Below, piece by piece: positions 24,511-33,504 of a DNA stretch of 64,000 bases. Source of the DNA: Stutzerimonas stutzeri (GTDB taxonomy: Bacteria; Pseudomonadota; Gammaproteobacteria; Pseudomonadales; Pseudomonadaceae); the NCBI RefSeq assembly GCF_038561965.1, contig NZ_CP139348.1, positions 2,790,001 to 2,854,000 on the forward strand, written 5' to 3'. The notes under the pieces were generated by a model that saw only the letters and a program-made list of their open reading frames with translations, did not search any database and was not told the DNA's origin. Position 1 is the first letter of the stretch. The number at the start of each line of letters is the position of its first letter. Made by a program: the position numbers and the translations under genes.

Positions 24511-26511
24511 TCAGCCGCGCGCAGCTGAGGCGAGAAACCTCCAGGGCAATGCGCGCCGAAGCTGGCGCAGAGTGTGTGACAACTCATTGGCGACCCCTGG
24601 CTGCAGGGCGTAGCGCTGAGCCTCGTAGAGCCTGACGAAGGTAAGAATGATCGCTGCTTGCCCGGGTAGCGCCGCCGCCGCGCGCTCGGCGAAGCTACGT
24701 GCACCCTCGCCTTTGTAACGCTGGACACCATGGTGCGCCAGCAGCCGTTCGAAGCGCCCGAACAGGCGCTGCTGGACATCGGTTTCACGACGCCAAGGCT
24801 TGAACAGCACCAGCGCCAGCATTCCGATCAGCAGGCCCAGCGCCGCTACAAGCCCCAGACCGAGCGTCTGGGCATCGAACTGGCCAAACCAGCGTCGCAG
24901 CATCTGCGATTGCTGCTCGTCTTGGTAGTTGAGTACCCAGCGCTGCCAGCCGTAGTTCAAGCTATCCCAGCGCAACCGCAGCGTGTTCATCCAGCCGATA
25001 TCGCGGTAACGCAGCAGCGACATGGGCTCGTCGGCAAGAAAGCTTTGCTCTCGCGCCAGAGCCTGTTCCAGCCCTTGTTCAACCCGCTCGGGTGCGACTT
25101 GGAAGGTCGGGTCGATGCTGATCCAGCCACGCTCGGCCACCCAGTACTCGACCCAGGCATGGGCATCGAATTGATGCACGGAGAGATAGTTACCTGCCGG
25201 ATTGATCTCGCCACCCTGGTAGCCCGCCACCACGCGAGCCGGAATACCCGCCGCACGCAGCACGAACGTCATTGCTCCCGCATAGTGGGCACAGAAGCCA
25301 CTGCGGGTCTCGAACAGAAAGTCGTCAACGATATCGTCACCAACTGGCGGCGGCTCCAGCGTGTAGTGATAAGGCTCGCGGTTGAAGTGCTTCAACAGCG
25401 CATCGACCATCGCCTGCGGCTGCTGCGCGGTCCGCCGCAGCTCGGCGGCCCAGGCGCGGCTGCGTGGGTTGCCCTGCTCCGGCAGCTGCAGCGCACGGCC
25501 CAGGCTCTCCGGAGCATTGGTTGCCTCGCGGCGAGCGTCCAGCCAGGAGGTCACTTGATACATCAGCGGCTTTGTCACCGGCTGGCGGCGTTGCAGATGG
25601 AAGTCGGCCATCAGTTGCGCCTGGCCAGGGGCCATCTGCGCGACGTCCAGGGCGAACAGCCAGGGCTGGCCGCTGGGCTGCATCACGATGCTGTAACTGA
25701 TCGATTCACCGACCGCCTGCCACTCCGGCGCCTGCGGCACATGGGATGCGAAGGACTGCGACCAGCGTCGGCCGTCGAATCGTTCGAAGGTCACTGCACG
25801 CCAGTAGAGCTGGTCGCGAGGAGGAATGTCGCCATCGAAACTGGCACGAAAGGCCAGCTCAGCCGAGCGGCTCAGGCGGGCGATGTCTCCTGGTGCCATA
25901 TGGTCAGCCAAGCCGGTCACGCCGCGATCCCCGGCCTGCGGCAACGACCACAGCGGCGGCAATCGCGGGAAGAACAGGAACAGCACCAGCATCAGGGGAA
26001 CGGCCTGCAGCAGCAAGGAGGCCGCCAACCGCACCGTCGGCCATGGCCGGGTGACCAGGCTGCTCTGCTGCAAACCAATCATCGCCGCCAGCAGAGCGGT
26101 GACCGGCAGCAGGCTGTAGAGCCCGGCGAGCAAGCCATCCTCGAACAGGTAGCTAGTCACAACAGCGAAGAAGCCCAGGAAGATCAGCACCAGCGCATCG
26201 CGACGGCTGCTCATTTCCACCAGTTTGAGAATGAACGCGGCGATCAGCAGCACCACGCCAGCCTCCAGCCCGACCAGACTGCCCCGCGAGAAATAGACGC
26301 CGAAGCCAGCACCGATCATCAGCAGCGCCTTGAGCCAGCTACGCGGATAACGTGCACGCATGCGGAAGATTTGGATCCGCCAGCTGGCGCAGCCCAACCA
26401 CAGGCCGATGATCCACAGCGGCAGATGGGTGAGATGCGGCAGGATCACAAGCACCTGCGCCACCAGCAGCCAGATCAGGCTGTTGCGAGGGATTCCAGGC
26501 TTGGCGCTCAT
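24511..26511 (-). CDS. tgpA: TgpA, membrane-anchored transglutaminase-like protein
   Basis: 666 aa. An N-terminal block of about five to six membrane helices (10-190) is followed by a periplasmic transglutaminase domain with the Cys-His-Asp triad in TRSGFCAHYAG, DAHAWVEYW and ISIDPTFQ, then another membrane helix near 560 (ALGLLIGMLALVLF) and a cytoplasmic tail. It matches TgpA (DUF3488 plus transglutaminase core) of P. aeruginosa, which is essential there (known). Its ATG overlaps the stop of the DUF58 gene (ATGA), fitting the conserved moxR-DUF58-tgpA operon. Confidence 0.9.
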   Translation of the reverse strand: MSAKPGIPRNSLIWLLVAQVLVILPHLTHLPLWIIGLWLGCASWRIQIFRMRARYPRSWLKALLMIGAGFGVYFSRGSLVGLEAGVVLLIAAFILKLVEMSSRRDALVLIFLGFFAVVTSYLFEDGLLAGLYSLLPVTALLAAMIGLQQSSLVTRPWPTVRLAASLLLQAVPLMLVLFLFFPRLPPLWSLPQAGDRGVTGLADHMAPGDIARLSRSAELAFRASFDGDIPPRDQLYWRAVTFERFDGRRWSQSFASHVPQAPEWQAVGESISYSIVMQPSGQPWLFALDVAQMAPGQAQLMADFHLQRRQPVTKPLMYQVTSWLDARREATNAPESLGRALQLPEQGNPRSRAWAAELRRTAQQPQAMVDALLKHFNREPYHYTLEPPPVGDDIVDDFLFETRSGFCAHYAGAMTFVLRAAGIPARVVAGYQGGEINPAGNYLSVHQFDAHAWVEYWVAERGWISIDPTFQVAPERVEQGLEQALAREQSFLADEPMSLLRYRDIGWMNTLRLRWDSLNYGWQRWVLNYQDEQQSQMLRRWFGQFDAQTLGLGLVAALGLLIGMLALVLFKPWRRETDVQQRLFGRFERLLAHHGVQRYKGEGARSFAERAAAALPGQAAIILTFVRLYEAQRYALQPGVANELSHTLRQLRRALPWRFLASAARG

Positions 26512-27470
26512 GCACTGCCCTCCTCGCCGAGTCCGTGGAGTGCCAACGCACGCAGGCAGATATCCCGATGCGCCTGCCCACCGTCGGGGCCAATCAAGCC
26601 GGCTGGCAGCCGCAACGCGAAAGGCTGCTGCTTTTCGCTCAGCTCGACGACCCAGTGGCAGAGCATCGAAAGACGCTGTTCGGTATCGCCTTCGAGCGCA
26701 TCGAAGTCCAGCATCGGATCATTGCCGGCCAGGCTCGTGAAATCCTTCACCAGCAAACCCTGACCGCGGGAATAGGCTTTCCAATGCAAGCGTCGGCGGG
26801 CGTCGCCCGGCTGCCAGGCGCGAAGACCCTGATAGTCATCAACACCGGCACCTCGCGCCAGTCCTCCATCCTCGTCGGTTTCGGGTGCAGCGGTGCCCTG
26901 CAGTCGTTCGGCCACGGACGGCTGCGGATAGACAAGAGCAGCCAGTTCCAGATCGATCCAGCTCCAGGCCACCAGCAGGCCCAGCGGGAAACGGCTTTCA
27001 ACCCGCACCCGGCCGGGCCGCAGCCAGCCGCGGCGTTGAGTCGGCAGGCTCAGTTCGACCTCGACGGTACCGCCAGCGGGAACATCGACCAAGCGCAGAC
27101 CACTGGCGGGCCAACCGAGCGCCACCGCCTGATAGGCACGCCCTCGACTCTCCAGGCGCACACGCAACAATGCCTGCTCGCCGACGAATGCTGCCGTACC
27201 ACCACCGGCCTGCAGCACGAGCCCGGCGAGATTGCGCCAGGTGTGCAGGATGGCGACCAGCAACAGCGAGCCGAGCAGAAAGGTCAGCCCGTAGGCCAGG
27301 CTGTTCTGGTAATTGATCGCAGTAAGCAGCATCAGCAGCAAAGCCACGATGAACGCCAGCCCGACTGCCGTAGGCATGATGAAAATTCGTCGCTGGTCCA
27401 GCCGTACGCTGGATGCCGGCGGTATTCGTCGTAGCAGCCAGCGATCACGAAACCGAGGCAGCACCCTCAC
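26508..27470 (-). CDS. DUF58-domain membrane protein
   Basis: About 320 aa. Two adjacent membrane helices at about 30-75 (MPTAVGLAFIVALLLMLLTAINYQNSLAYGLTFLLGSLLL) are followed by a DUF58 domain with DDYQGLRAWQPGDARRRLHWKAYSRGQGLLVKDF, its hallmark. DUF58 proteins pair with MoxR AAA+ ATPases and transglutaminases (known). No ATG with a ribosome site exists near the moxR stop. I propose GTG at 27470 (the GTG at 27464 is possible), 35 nt after moxR. A much longer frame would overlap moxR. Confidence 0.8.
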   Translation of the reverse strand: MRVLPRFRDRWLLRRIPPASSVRLDQRRIFIMPTAVGLAFIVALLLMLLTAINYQNSLAYGLTFLLGSLLLVAILHTWRNLAGLVLQAGGGTAAFVGEQALLRVRLESRGRAYQAVALGWPASGLRLVDVPAGGTVEVELSLPTQRRGWLRPGRVRVESRFPLGLLVAWSWIDLELAALVYPQPSVAERLQGTAAPETDEDGGLARGAGVDDYQGLRAWQPGDARRRLHWKAYSRGQGLLVKDFTSLAGNDPMLDFDALEGDTEQRLSMLCHWVVELSEKQQPFALRLPAGLIGPDGGQAHRDICLRALALHGLGEEGSA

Positions 27471-27504
27471 GACAATCGTCCATATTGATGGACGGACAGC
27501 GGCC

Positions 27505-28422
27505 TCACAGCGCCGGCACCTCACGTAGCAACCACTGCACCAGCGCACCACCGCCATGACCCGTGGCATCCGCCCGCTCGCGCAGCCGATGGCCAACCAC
27601 GGTCGGCAGAACAGCCTGCACGTCTTCCGGAATCACATACTCGCGGCCGTCGAGAAAAGCCCATGCCCGTGCCGCAGCCAGCAGGGCCAGGCTACCGCGC
27701 GGTGACAGGCCCCAGGCGAACTGCGGCTGGGTGCGCGTGGCCTCCACCAGGCGCAGCACGTAGTCAACCAGCGCATCGCTGACCCGTACGGTGCCAACCG
27801 CGTTCTGGATGGCGCGTAACTCGTCATGCTCGAGCAGCGGTTCGAGCCGAGTCAGCAGGTCCCGCCGGGATTCGCCAAGCAGCAGTGCTTTCTCCGCCGC
27901 CTTGGCCGGATAGCCGAGCGAGACTCGCATTAGAAAGCGGTCGAGTTGCGATTCCGGCAGGGCGAAGGTGCCGCCCGAACTTACGGGATTCTGCGTAGCG
28001 ATTACGAAAAAAGGCTCGGGTAACGGGCGCGTCGCCCCCTCGATAGTCACCTGCCCCTCCTCCATCGCCTCAAGTAGCGCGCTCTGGCTCTTTGGCGTGG
28101 CGCGGTTGATCTCGTCAGCCAGCACCAGCTCGGCGAAGATCGGCCCGGGATGGAAGATGAACTGGCTGCTGTCCTTGTCGAACACCGAAGTGCCGAGAAT
28201 GTCGCCGGGAAGCAGGTCGGAAGTGAACTGGATGCGCTGAAACTCCAGGCCCAGCACTTTGGCCAGAGCATGGCTCAGCGTGGTTTTGCCCATCCCGGGC
28301 ATGTCCTCGACCAGCAGGTGGCCTCGGGCCAGAAGACAGGCCAGTGCCAGCCGGACCTGGGCTTCCTTGCCGAGCAGTACTTCGTTGACTGCTCGTAGAC
28401 AGGCGTCCAATCGGGTGCGCAT
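27505..28422 (-). CDS. MoxR-family AAA+ ATPase
   Basis: 305 aa. Walker A in EDMPGMGKTTLSHAL, Walker B in VLADEINRATPKSQSALLEAMEE, sensor 1 in FFVIATQNPVSSGGTFALPESQLDRFLMR, and a C-terminal lid. MoxR ATPases act as chaperones for partner proteins, here most likely the DUF58 and TgpA products encoded directly downstream. The ATG at 28422 has AAGGAGAG 5 nt upstream, clearly better than the ATG at 28446. The 271 bp upstream to the next gene shows no ORF I can support. Confidence 0.9.
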   Translation of the reverse strand: MRTRLDACLRAVNEVLLGKEAQVRLALACLLARGHLLVEDMPGMGKTTLSHALAKVLGLEFQRIQFTSDLLPGDILGTSVFDKDSSQFIFHPGPIFAELVLADEINRATPKSQSALLEAMEEGQVTIEGATRPLPEPFFVIATQNPVSSGGTFALPESQLDRFLMRVSLGYPAKAAEKALLLGESRRDLLTRLEPLLEHDELRAIQNAVGTVRVSDALVDYVLRLVEATRTQPQFAWGLSPRGSLALLAAARAWAFLDGREYVIPEDVQAVLPTVVGHRLRERADATGHGGGALVQWLLREVPAL

Positions 28423-28654
28423 TAAACTCTCCTTCGTTCGTCGCACTGATCCTACTGGTCAGCTGCGACCAGGCAAAGCGAGAGGAAACGCCCGGTGACG
28501 AGTTTGTGACCTGGGACTGTTCGCCGGGCCAGCGCCGTTCCTAACTGCCGACGTGATTAAAGTAACCGCGGGGAAAGACTGGCCTGAGAGACGGCATCGA
28601 TTGCAACGCAGCGCTCAGCGGGTGGATTCAGGCGGGCTGACAGTGCACGCCATG

Positions 28655-28676
28655 GACCGGTTCGGGCGAACCGGTC
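28655..28676. terminator. Hairpin after the lipoprotein gene
   Basis: Perfect 10 bp arms GACCGGTTCG / CGAACCGGTC with a GG turn, 18 bp past the stop of the gene ending at 28694. No T tract follows on the minus strand, so termination strength is uncertain. Confidence 0.4.
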
Positions 28677-28693
28677 GGCGTGACCGTTCGGGC

Positions 28694-28972
28694 TCAGCGG
28701 CCGGCGCGGGATTCGCGAAGATAGAAGCGAGCCTTCTGCGCCTTCTGTGTACAGCCGCGGAAGGCTTCGAATTGCTGCTGAGTCTTGGCACCGGTCAGCA
28801 AGGCCATGGCCTTGGAATAGCTAACGGTGCCGGCAAAGCCTTCGGCTTCCGCCAGGCTCTGCTCCTTCCACGCCGCATTCAGTTCCGCGGCGCAGCTGTC
28901 ACGGTATGCGGTCTTGCCAGCGCAGCCAGCAAGCAACAGAACCAGCAAAGGCAGAGATAACCAGGTTTTCAT
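28694..28972 (-). CDS. Small lipoprotein, unknown function
   Basis: 92 aa with a classic lipoprotein signal: MKTWLSLPLLVLLLAGC, lipobox LAGC with Cys17. The mature part is about 75 residues, charged and mostly helical, with two further cysteines (RDSCAAEL and FRGCTQKA) that could form a disulfide in the periplasm. I do not recognise a family. It is encoded 29 bp after selU on the same strand, so it may be read through from selDU. Confidence 0.7.
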   Translation of the reverse strand: MKTWLSLPLLVLLLAGCAGKTAYRDSCAAELNAAWKEQSLAEAEGFAGTVSYSKAMALLTGAKTQQQFEAFRGCTQKAQKARFYLRESRAGR

Positions 28973-29001
28973 CGCATCGTCCCTCGTATGCCATCAGAAA
29001 A

Positions 29002-30108
29002 TTACGGCGCCGTTCGCGCCTTACGGTTACGCAAATACTCGACCACTGACTGCTGGTCACCAGCGAACTCAATCCGGCCCGCCTTGCTCTCGCGCTGGTA
29101 GGCATACATAGGATCGTAGTACTCACCGAGCAGTGCCTCGATCCAGGCCCTGTGCAGGTCGACCGATCCGCTGCGTGCCTGCTCCGCAAGTGCTTGATCC
29201 ATCAGCAATGCCAAGCGCTGATAACGCTCACCGCCGAGTCGCTTGCTGATATTGACCAGACTTTCCTGCAGACGCTCGGCAAAAGCCGCGAAACCGCCCT
29301 CACCCTGCTCATTGATGAACTCAGCGCACAGATCGATCACGTAGTCCTTGAGAATTCTCTCGACGCGTCCTTCCAGTGTGTCCTCGAGCCAGACCAGCGC
29401 GAACTCCTGCATGCCGTTGAACAGCGGCAGCGGAATCGAGCAGCGTCCTACCAGACGCGCCTCGTCTTCGACGACAAAAGTCTCGTTGCCGGCCGCACGC
29501 ATTTTCAGCAAGCGGATCGCCAGCGCATTTTCGAACTCGATCTGCGCCGGCTGCGGTGTGGCACGCTTGCCGAAGCTGGAGCCGCGGTGATTGGCCAAGC
29601 CTTCGAGGTCCAGGCTGTTATCCAGTTGCGCCAGCACTTCGGTCTTGCCGGTACCGGTCATACCTCCCACCAGCACGAACCCACACTGCTCAACGGCCTG
29701 GTCGATGGTGTCGAGCAGGAAATGGCGCATCGCCTTGTAGCCGCCCACAACTCGCGGATAGTCGATGTCCATTTCGTCTTTCAGCCACTGCTGGACGATT
29801 TTCGAACGCAGGCCACCACGGAAGCAGTACAGATAACCATCCGGGTGAGCACGGGCAAAATCGGCCCAGGCCTGCAGCCGTTCGGCCTTAACCTTGCCGG
29901 AAACCAACTGCTGCCCCAGCTCAATCGCGGCCTGCTGGCCGTGCTGCTTGTAGCAGGTGCCGACCTTCTGGCGCTCAATATCGTTCATCAGCGGCAGGTT
30001 GACCACACCAGGAAAGGCGCCCTTGCCGAATTCCACCGGGGCGCGGGCGTCCATCATGGGAATGTCGTTGAGAAAGAGCTCGCGAAAATCTTCGGTATCG
30101 CTGCGCAT
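29002..30108 (-). CDS. selU: tRNA 2-selenouridine synthase
   Basis: Replaces sulfur in 2-thiouridine (often geranylated as intermediate) at the wobble position of Lys, Glu and Gln tRNAs with selenium, using selenophosphate. 368 aa: an N-terminal rhodanese domain with the essential Cys95 in YLYCFRGGLRSK, then a P-loop domain with VGGMTGTGKTEVL at about 140-152. The ATG at 30108 overlaps the selD stop by one base (TGATG), so the two are translationally coupled; selD supplies the selenophosphate. Also named mnmH/ybbB. Confidence 0.94.
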   Translation of the reverse strand: MRSDTEDFRELFLNDIPMMDARAPVEFGKGAFPGVVNLPLMNDIERQKVGTCYKQHGQQAAIELGQQLVSGKVKAERLQAWADFARAHPDGYLYCFRGGLRSKIVQQWLKDEMDIDYPRVVGGYKAMRHFLLDTIDQAVEQCGFVLVGGMTGTGKTEVLAQLDNSLDLEGLANHRGSSFGKRATPQPAQIEFENALAIRLLKMRAAGNETFVVEDEARLVGRCSIPLPLFNGMQEFALVWLEDTLEGRVERILKDYVIDLCAEFINEQGEGGFAAFAERLQESLVNISKRLGGERYQRLALLMDQALAEQARSGSVDLHRAWIEALLGEYYDPMYAYQRESKAGRIEFAGDQQSVVEYLRNRKARTAP

Positions 30109-31142
30109 CAACGAACCTCGACCGCGTGACCGCGCGCTTCGACCAGCTGGCCGATCGGCTCCAGCGCAAGGCCCAGTTCGCCGCAAACGGCGAGAAACTC
30201 CGCCTCGCCTTCCGGCGCTACAGCCACCAACAGTCCACCACTGGTCTGCGGATCGCAGAGCAGCTGCTTGTGGCGCTCGTCGAGCGCGGCGATACGCTCA
30301 CCATAGCTGTCAAAATTACGCTGTGTGCCGCCAGGTACGCAGCCCTGCTCCAGGTAGTACTCGATGCCCGGCAAGCGCGGCACGCGGGTGTAGTCGATCT
30401 CGGCAGTCAGCCCGCTGCCATCGGCCATTTCCACCAGATGGCCAAGCAGGCCGAAACCCGTGACGTCGGTCATGGCACGAACACCCTCGAGCTTGCCGAA
30501 GCGGCTGCCAGGTGTATTCAGCATGCACATCCAGTCCCGCGCCAGCCCGACATCTTCGACGCGCAGCTTGGCCTTCTTCTCGGCGGTGGTGAGGATGCCG
30601 ATGCCCAATGGCTTGGTCAGGTACAGCCTACAGCCGGGGGTGGCGGTGTCGTTGCGCTTCATCTGCTGCTTGTTCACCAGACCGGTCACGGCCAGGCCGA
30701 AGATCGGTTCGGGCGCATCGATCGAATGCCCGCCAGCCAGCGGAATACCTGCAGCGTCACAGACTGCACGGCCACCGGCAATCACCTCACGGGCGACCTC
30801 CGGCGGCAACACGTTGACCGGCCAGCCGAGGATTGCAATGGCCATGAGCGGATCACCGCCCATGGCGTAGATGTCGCTGATCGCATTGGTCGCGGCAATC
30901 CGGCCGAAATCGAAGGGATCGTCAACGATGGGCATGAAGAAGTCGGTGGTCGACACAACGCCGCGCTCCTCGTCGATGCCATATACCGCTGCGTCATCGC
31001 GCGAGGCATTGCCGACCCACAAACGCGGATCAAGATTCTGCGCACCGCTGCCGGCAAGAATCACGTCCAGCACCTTGGGCGATATCTTGCAGCCGCAGCC
31101 GGCGCCGTGACTGTACTGGGTGAGGCGGATCGGTTCGCTCAT
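30108..31142 (-). CDS. selD: Selenophosphate synthetase
   Basis: Makes selenophosphate from selenide and ATP. 344 aa with the glycine-rich N-terminal active site SHGAGCGCKISP: Cys16 replaces selenocysteine found in some orthologues, and Lys19 follows. Other conserved pieces are MTDVTGFGLLGHLVEMA and CDPQTSGGLLVAV. The ATG at 31142 has GAGAG upstream. No selA, selB or selenocysteine tRNA gene lies in this window, so what is shown is the selenouridine use of selenium. Confidence 0.94.
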   Translation of the reverse strand: MSEPIRLTQYSHGAGCGCKISPKVLDVILAGSGAQNLDPRLWVGNASRDDAAVYGIDEERGVVSTTDFFMPIVDDPFDFGRIAATNAISDIYAMGGDPLMAIAILGWPVNVLPPEVAREVIAGGRAVCDAAGIPLAGGHSIDAPEPIFGLAVTGLVNKQQMKRNDTATPGCRLYLTKPLGIGILTTAEKKAKLRVEDVGLARDWMCMLNTPGSRFGKLEGVRAMTDVTGFGLLGHLVEMADGSGLTAEIDYTRVPRLPGIEYYLEQGCVPGGTQRNFDSYGERIAALDERHKQLLCDPQTSGGLLVAVAPEGEAEFLAVCGELGLALEPIGQLVEARGHAVEVR

Positions 31143-31318
31143 CGGACTCTCTCGTGACACATGCAAACGGGCGGCGATTGTAGCAAAGGCCGTCGGCGGT
31201 TCGCCGATTGGCACAGCGTTCGATCAGCGGGTGCAGCAGTTGCTGGCAGGAACCGATCAGCGCTTGCAGGCTCGCCGGCCAGGCATGAAGCTATCGCTAG
31301 TGCCACAGGGAGAACCGC

Positions 31319-32308
31319 ATGAGTAAGAAAGTTGCACTGGTACTAGGATCGGGCGGGGCTCGGGGCTATGCGCACATCGGCGTGATTGAGGAGCTGGAAG
31401 CGCGCGGCTATGAAATTGCCTGCATCGCCGGCTGCTCCATGGGCGCCGTGGTCGGCGGCATCTACGCGGCGGGCAAGCTTGACGAGTATCGCAGCTGGAT
31501 CGAGAGCCTCGATTATCTGGACCTGCTGCGCCTGGTCGACCCGAGCTTCAGCCTCGGCGCAATTCGCGGGGAAAAGGTCTTCGGGCGTATCCGCGACATG
31601 GTCGGCAAGATCTGCATCGAGGATCTGCCAATCCCGTTCACCGCGGTTGCCACAGACCTGACCAACCAGCAGGAGATCTGGTTTCAGGAAGGTAGCCTGG
31701 AACTCGCCATGCGCGCCTCGGCGGCCATCCCCAGCCTGTTCACACCAGTGATGCAGGGCAACCGCATGCTGGTCGACGGCGGGCTGCTCAACCCCCTGCC
31801 AATCGTTCCGGTGGTGTCGTCGCACTGCGACATGATCATCGCGGTCAATCTAAACGCGAACAACCACAAGCAGTATCCGCTGCCTGAGATCGTCCGCCCG
31901 GGACGCTTCGACTCTCTGGTCCATTCGATCAGCTCGCATATCCCGTTCTGGCGCAAGGATGAGGCTGAGCTGGCAGGTCAGCTCGAGGATCTACGTGCCG
32001 GCGAGCTGCTGCGCGGCGATCAACCGCCTGCCGCGCCGACCAGTCAGAGTGCGCCGAGGTCCGCAGAAGGCGCGACGGTGATTGACGTCACCGGCCCGGC
32101 ATCGCTGCTGGACCTGATCAACCAGAGTTTCGACGTCATGCAGTCTTCGCTAGCGCAATACAAGATCGCCGGATACCCACCGAACGTGCTGATCAACATT
32201 CCCAAGCGGGCCTGCCGCTTCTATGAGTTCTACAAGGCCCCCGAGCTGATCGCACTAGGGCGCATCGTTGCCCACGATGCGCTGGTTCGCTACGAAGAGG
32301 AACAATGA
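31319..32308 (+). CDS. Patatin-like phospholipase, RssA-type
   Basis: 329 aa. Oxyanion-hole GSGGARG (10-16), nucleophile Ser40 in GCSMGA and Asp153 in VDGGLLNPLP form the patatin Ser-Asp dyad, so it should be a lipid acyl hydrolase. The C-terminal 110 residues contain a Pro/Ala-rich linker (about 235-255) and a helical tail. It resembles the cytoplasmic RssA/NTE-like branch rather than secreted patatins, as no signal peptide is present. It is divergent from selD (176 bp gap) and convergent with the permease gene. Confidence 0.85.
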   Translation: MSKKVALVLGSGGARGYAHIGVIEELEARGYEIACIAGCSMGAVVGGIYAAGKLDEYRSWIESLDYLDLLRLVDPSFSLGAIRGEKVFGRIRDMVGKICIEDLPIPFTAVATDLTNQQEIWFQEGSLELAMRASAAIPSLFTPVMQGNRMLVDGGLLNPLPIVPVVSSHCDMIIAVNLNANNHKQYPLPEIVRPGRFDSLVHSISSHIPFWRKDEAELAGQLEDLRAGELLRGDQPPAAPTSQSAPRSAEGATVIDVTGPASLLDLINQSFDVMQSSLAQYKIAGYPPNVLINIPKRACRFYEFYKAPELIALGRIVAHDALVRYEEEQ

Positions 32309-32323
32309 GCGGCGGGCTCTCGC

Positions 32324-33418
32324 TCACTGGCCAAGCGGTTCGCGCGGCTCACTTGTGAGCACGGTCGACTCGTGCGACGGCATCGTCGGCACTTCCTTGA
32401 TCAACCAGTCACCCAGCAGGCTATAGGCAACAGCAAGCAGGGTCGGGCCAAGGAACAGCCCCATGAAGCCGAAGGCTAGGATGCCGCCGAACACGCCGAG
32501 CAGCACCACCACCAACGGCAGGTTGCCGCCGCGGCTGATCAGGTAGGGCTTGAGCACGTTGTCCACGCCACTGATGACGAACATGCCCCAGATTCCGAGG
32601 AAGATCGCCATGCCGTAGTCGCCCTGCCAGGCCAGCCAGGCGACGGCAGGCCCCCAGATCAGTGGTGGCACCATGATGAAGCTGCAGGCAAACGTAAGTA
32701 GTCCGAGCACCAATGCACCCGGTATTCCGGCAATGAGAAAACCGATGTACGCCAAAATTGCCTGTGCTGCAGCCGTACCGATCACTCCGTTGACCACACG
32801 CTGCACCGTGCCGGCAACGAGCTCCAGGTAATGATCGGCGCGCCCGCCGATCAGCCTGTGCAGCAGGCTGTGGATGAATGCGGAGAGACGCGGCCCATCC
32901 CTATAGAAAAAGAACACCAATACCAGGCTCAGCGCCAACTCGAGCATCCCACCACCGATCCGCGCGCTGCGCACCAGCAGCCAGTTGGCAACCTGCCCGA
33001 TATAGGGACGGATGCTGGCGATCAGCGCGGTGCCCTGCTCATCGACGGTATCCCAGAAGCCCAAGAGGGTATCGCCAATCAGCGGCAGTTCCGCCAGCCA
33101 GGTTGGCGCAGGCGGCAATCCTTCGACCTGAAGGTCGTGCAGCAGCGCATTGGCCTCGCGGATCTGATCAGCGATGTTGAACCCGAGCCATACCAACGGC
33201 ACCGCTACCAGCACCATCCAGCTGAACGTCAGCAGCGCGGCAGCAAGCGTCGCATTGCCATGCAGCCAGCGCGTCAACAGACGCATCACCGGCCAGCTGG
33301 CGAATGCCAGAACCGCGGCCCAGAACAATGCGGAGGCAAAGGGCGCCAGCACCCAGAGACAGGCGGCAAGCAGCCCGAGGAGCAGAATCTGCACCAACAG
33401 GCGATCATTGTTGAGCAT
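32324..33418 (-). CDS. AI-2E family (TqsA/PerM-like) permease
   Basis: 364 aa with about eight membrane helices and the family signature region LPLVVVLLGVFGGILAFGFMGLFLGPTLLAVAYSLL near the C terminus, plus VQRVVNGVIGTAAAQAILAYIGF in the middle. AI-2E proteins include autoinducer-2 exporters and Na+/H+ antiporters, so the substrate here is open. It is encoded alone; a 24 bp perfect palindrome lies 29 bp upstream of its start. Confidence 0.85.
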   Translation of the reverse strand: MLNNDRLLVQILLLGLLAACLWVLAPFASALFWAAVLAFASWPVMRLLTRWLHGNATLAAALLTFSWMVLVAVPLVWLGFNIADQIREANALLHDLQVEGLPPAPTWLAELPLIGDTLLGFWDTVDEQGTALIASIRPYIGQVANWLLVRSARIGGGMLELALSLVLVFFFYRDGPRLSAFIHSLLHRLIGGRADHYLELVAGTVQRVVNGVIGTAAAQAILAYIGFLIAGIPGALVLGLLTFACSFIMVPPLIWGPAVAWLAWQGDYGMAIFLGIWGMFVISGVDNVLKPYLISRGGNLPLVVVLLGVFGGILAFGFMGLFLGPTLLAVAYSLLGDWLIKEVPTMPSHESTVLTSEPREPLGQ

Positions 33419-33446
33419 GGGTAATTACTCTACGGAAGAACAGCGG

Positions 33447-33470
33447 ACGCACCCTGACGTCAGGGTGCGT
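33447..33470. promoter_or_regulatory. 24 bp perfect palindrome without loop
   Basis: Self-complementary 24 bp sequence (half ACGCACCCTGAC) between the DUF4892 stop (33505) and the AI-2E start (33418), both genes on the minus strand. It may be an operator for the permease gene or a terminator for the DUF4892 gene. No T tract follows, which favours an operator or another DNA-level role. Confidence 0.5.
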
Positions 33471-33504
33471 GGGCGAAGTCAGCTATTGCAGCCGCTACGC
33501 AGGA

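Noticed and set aside
24730..26763. 677-codon open frame on the plus strand
   Set aside because: Antisense to tgpA. Composition is Gln/His/Arg-rich as expected for the complement of a GC-rich gene.
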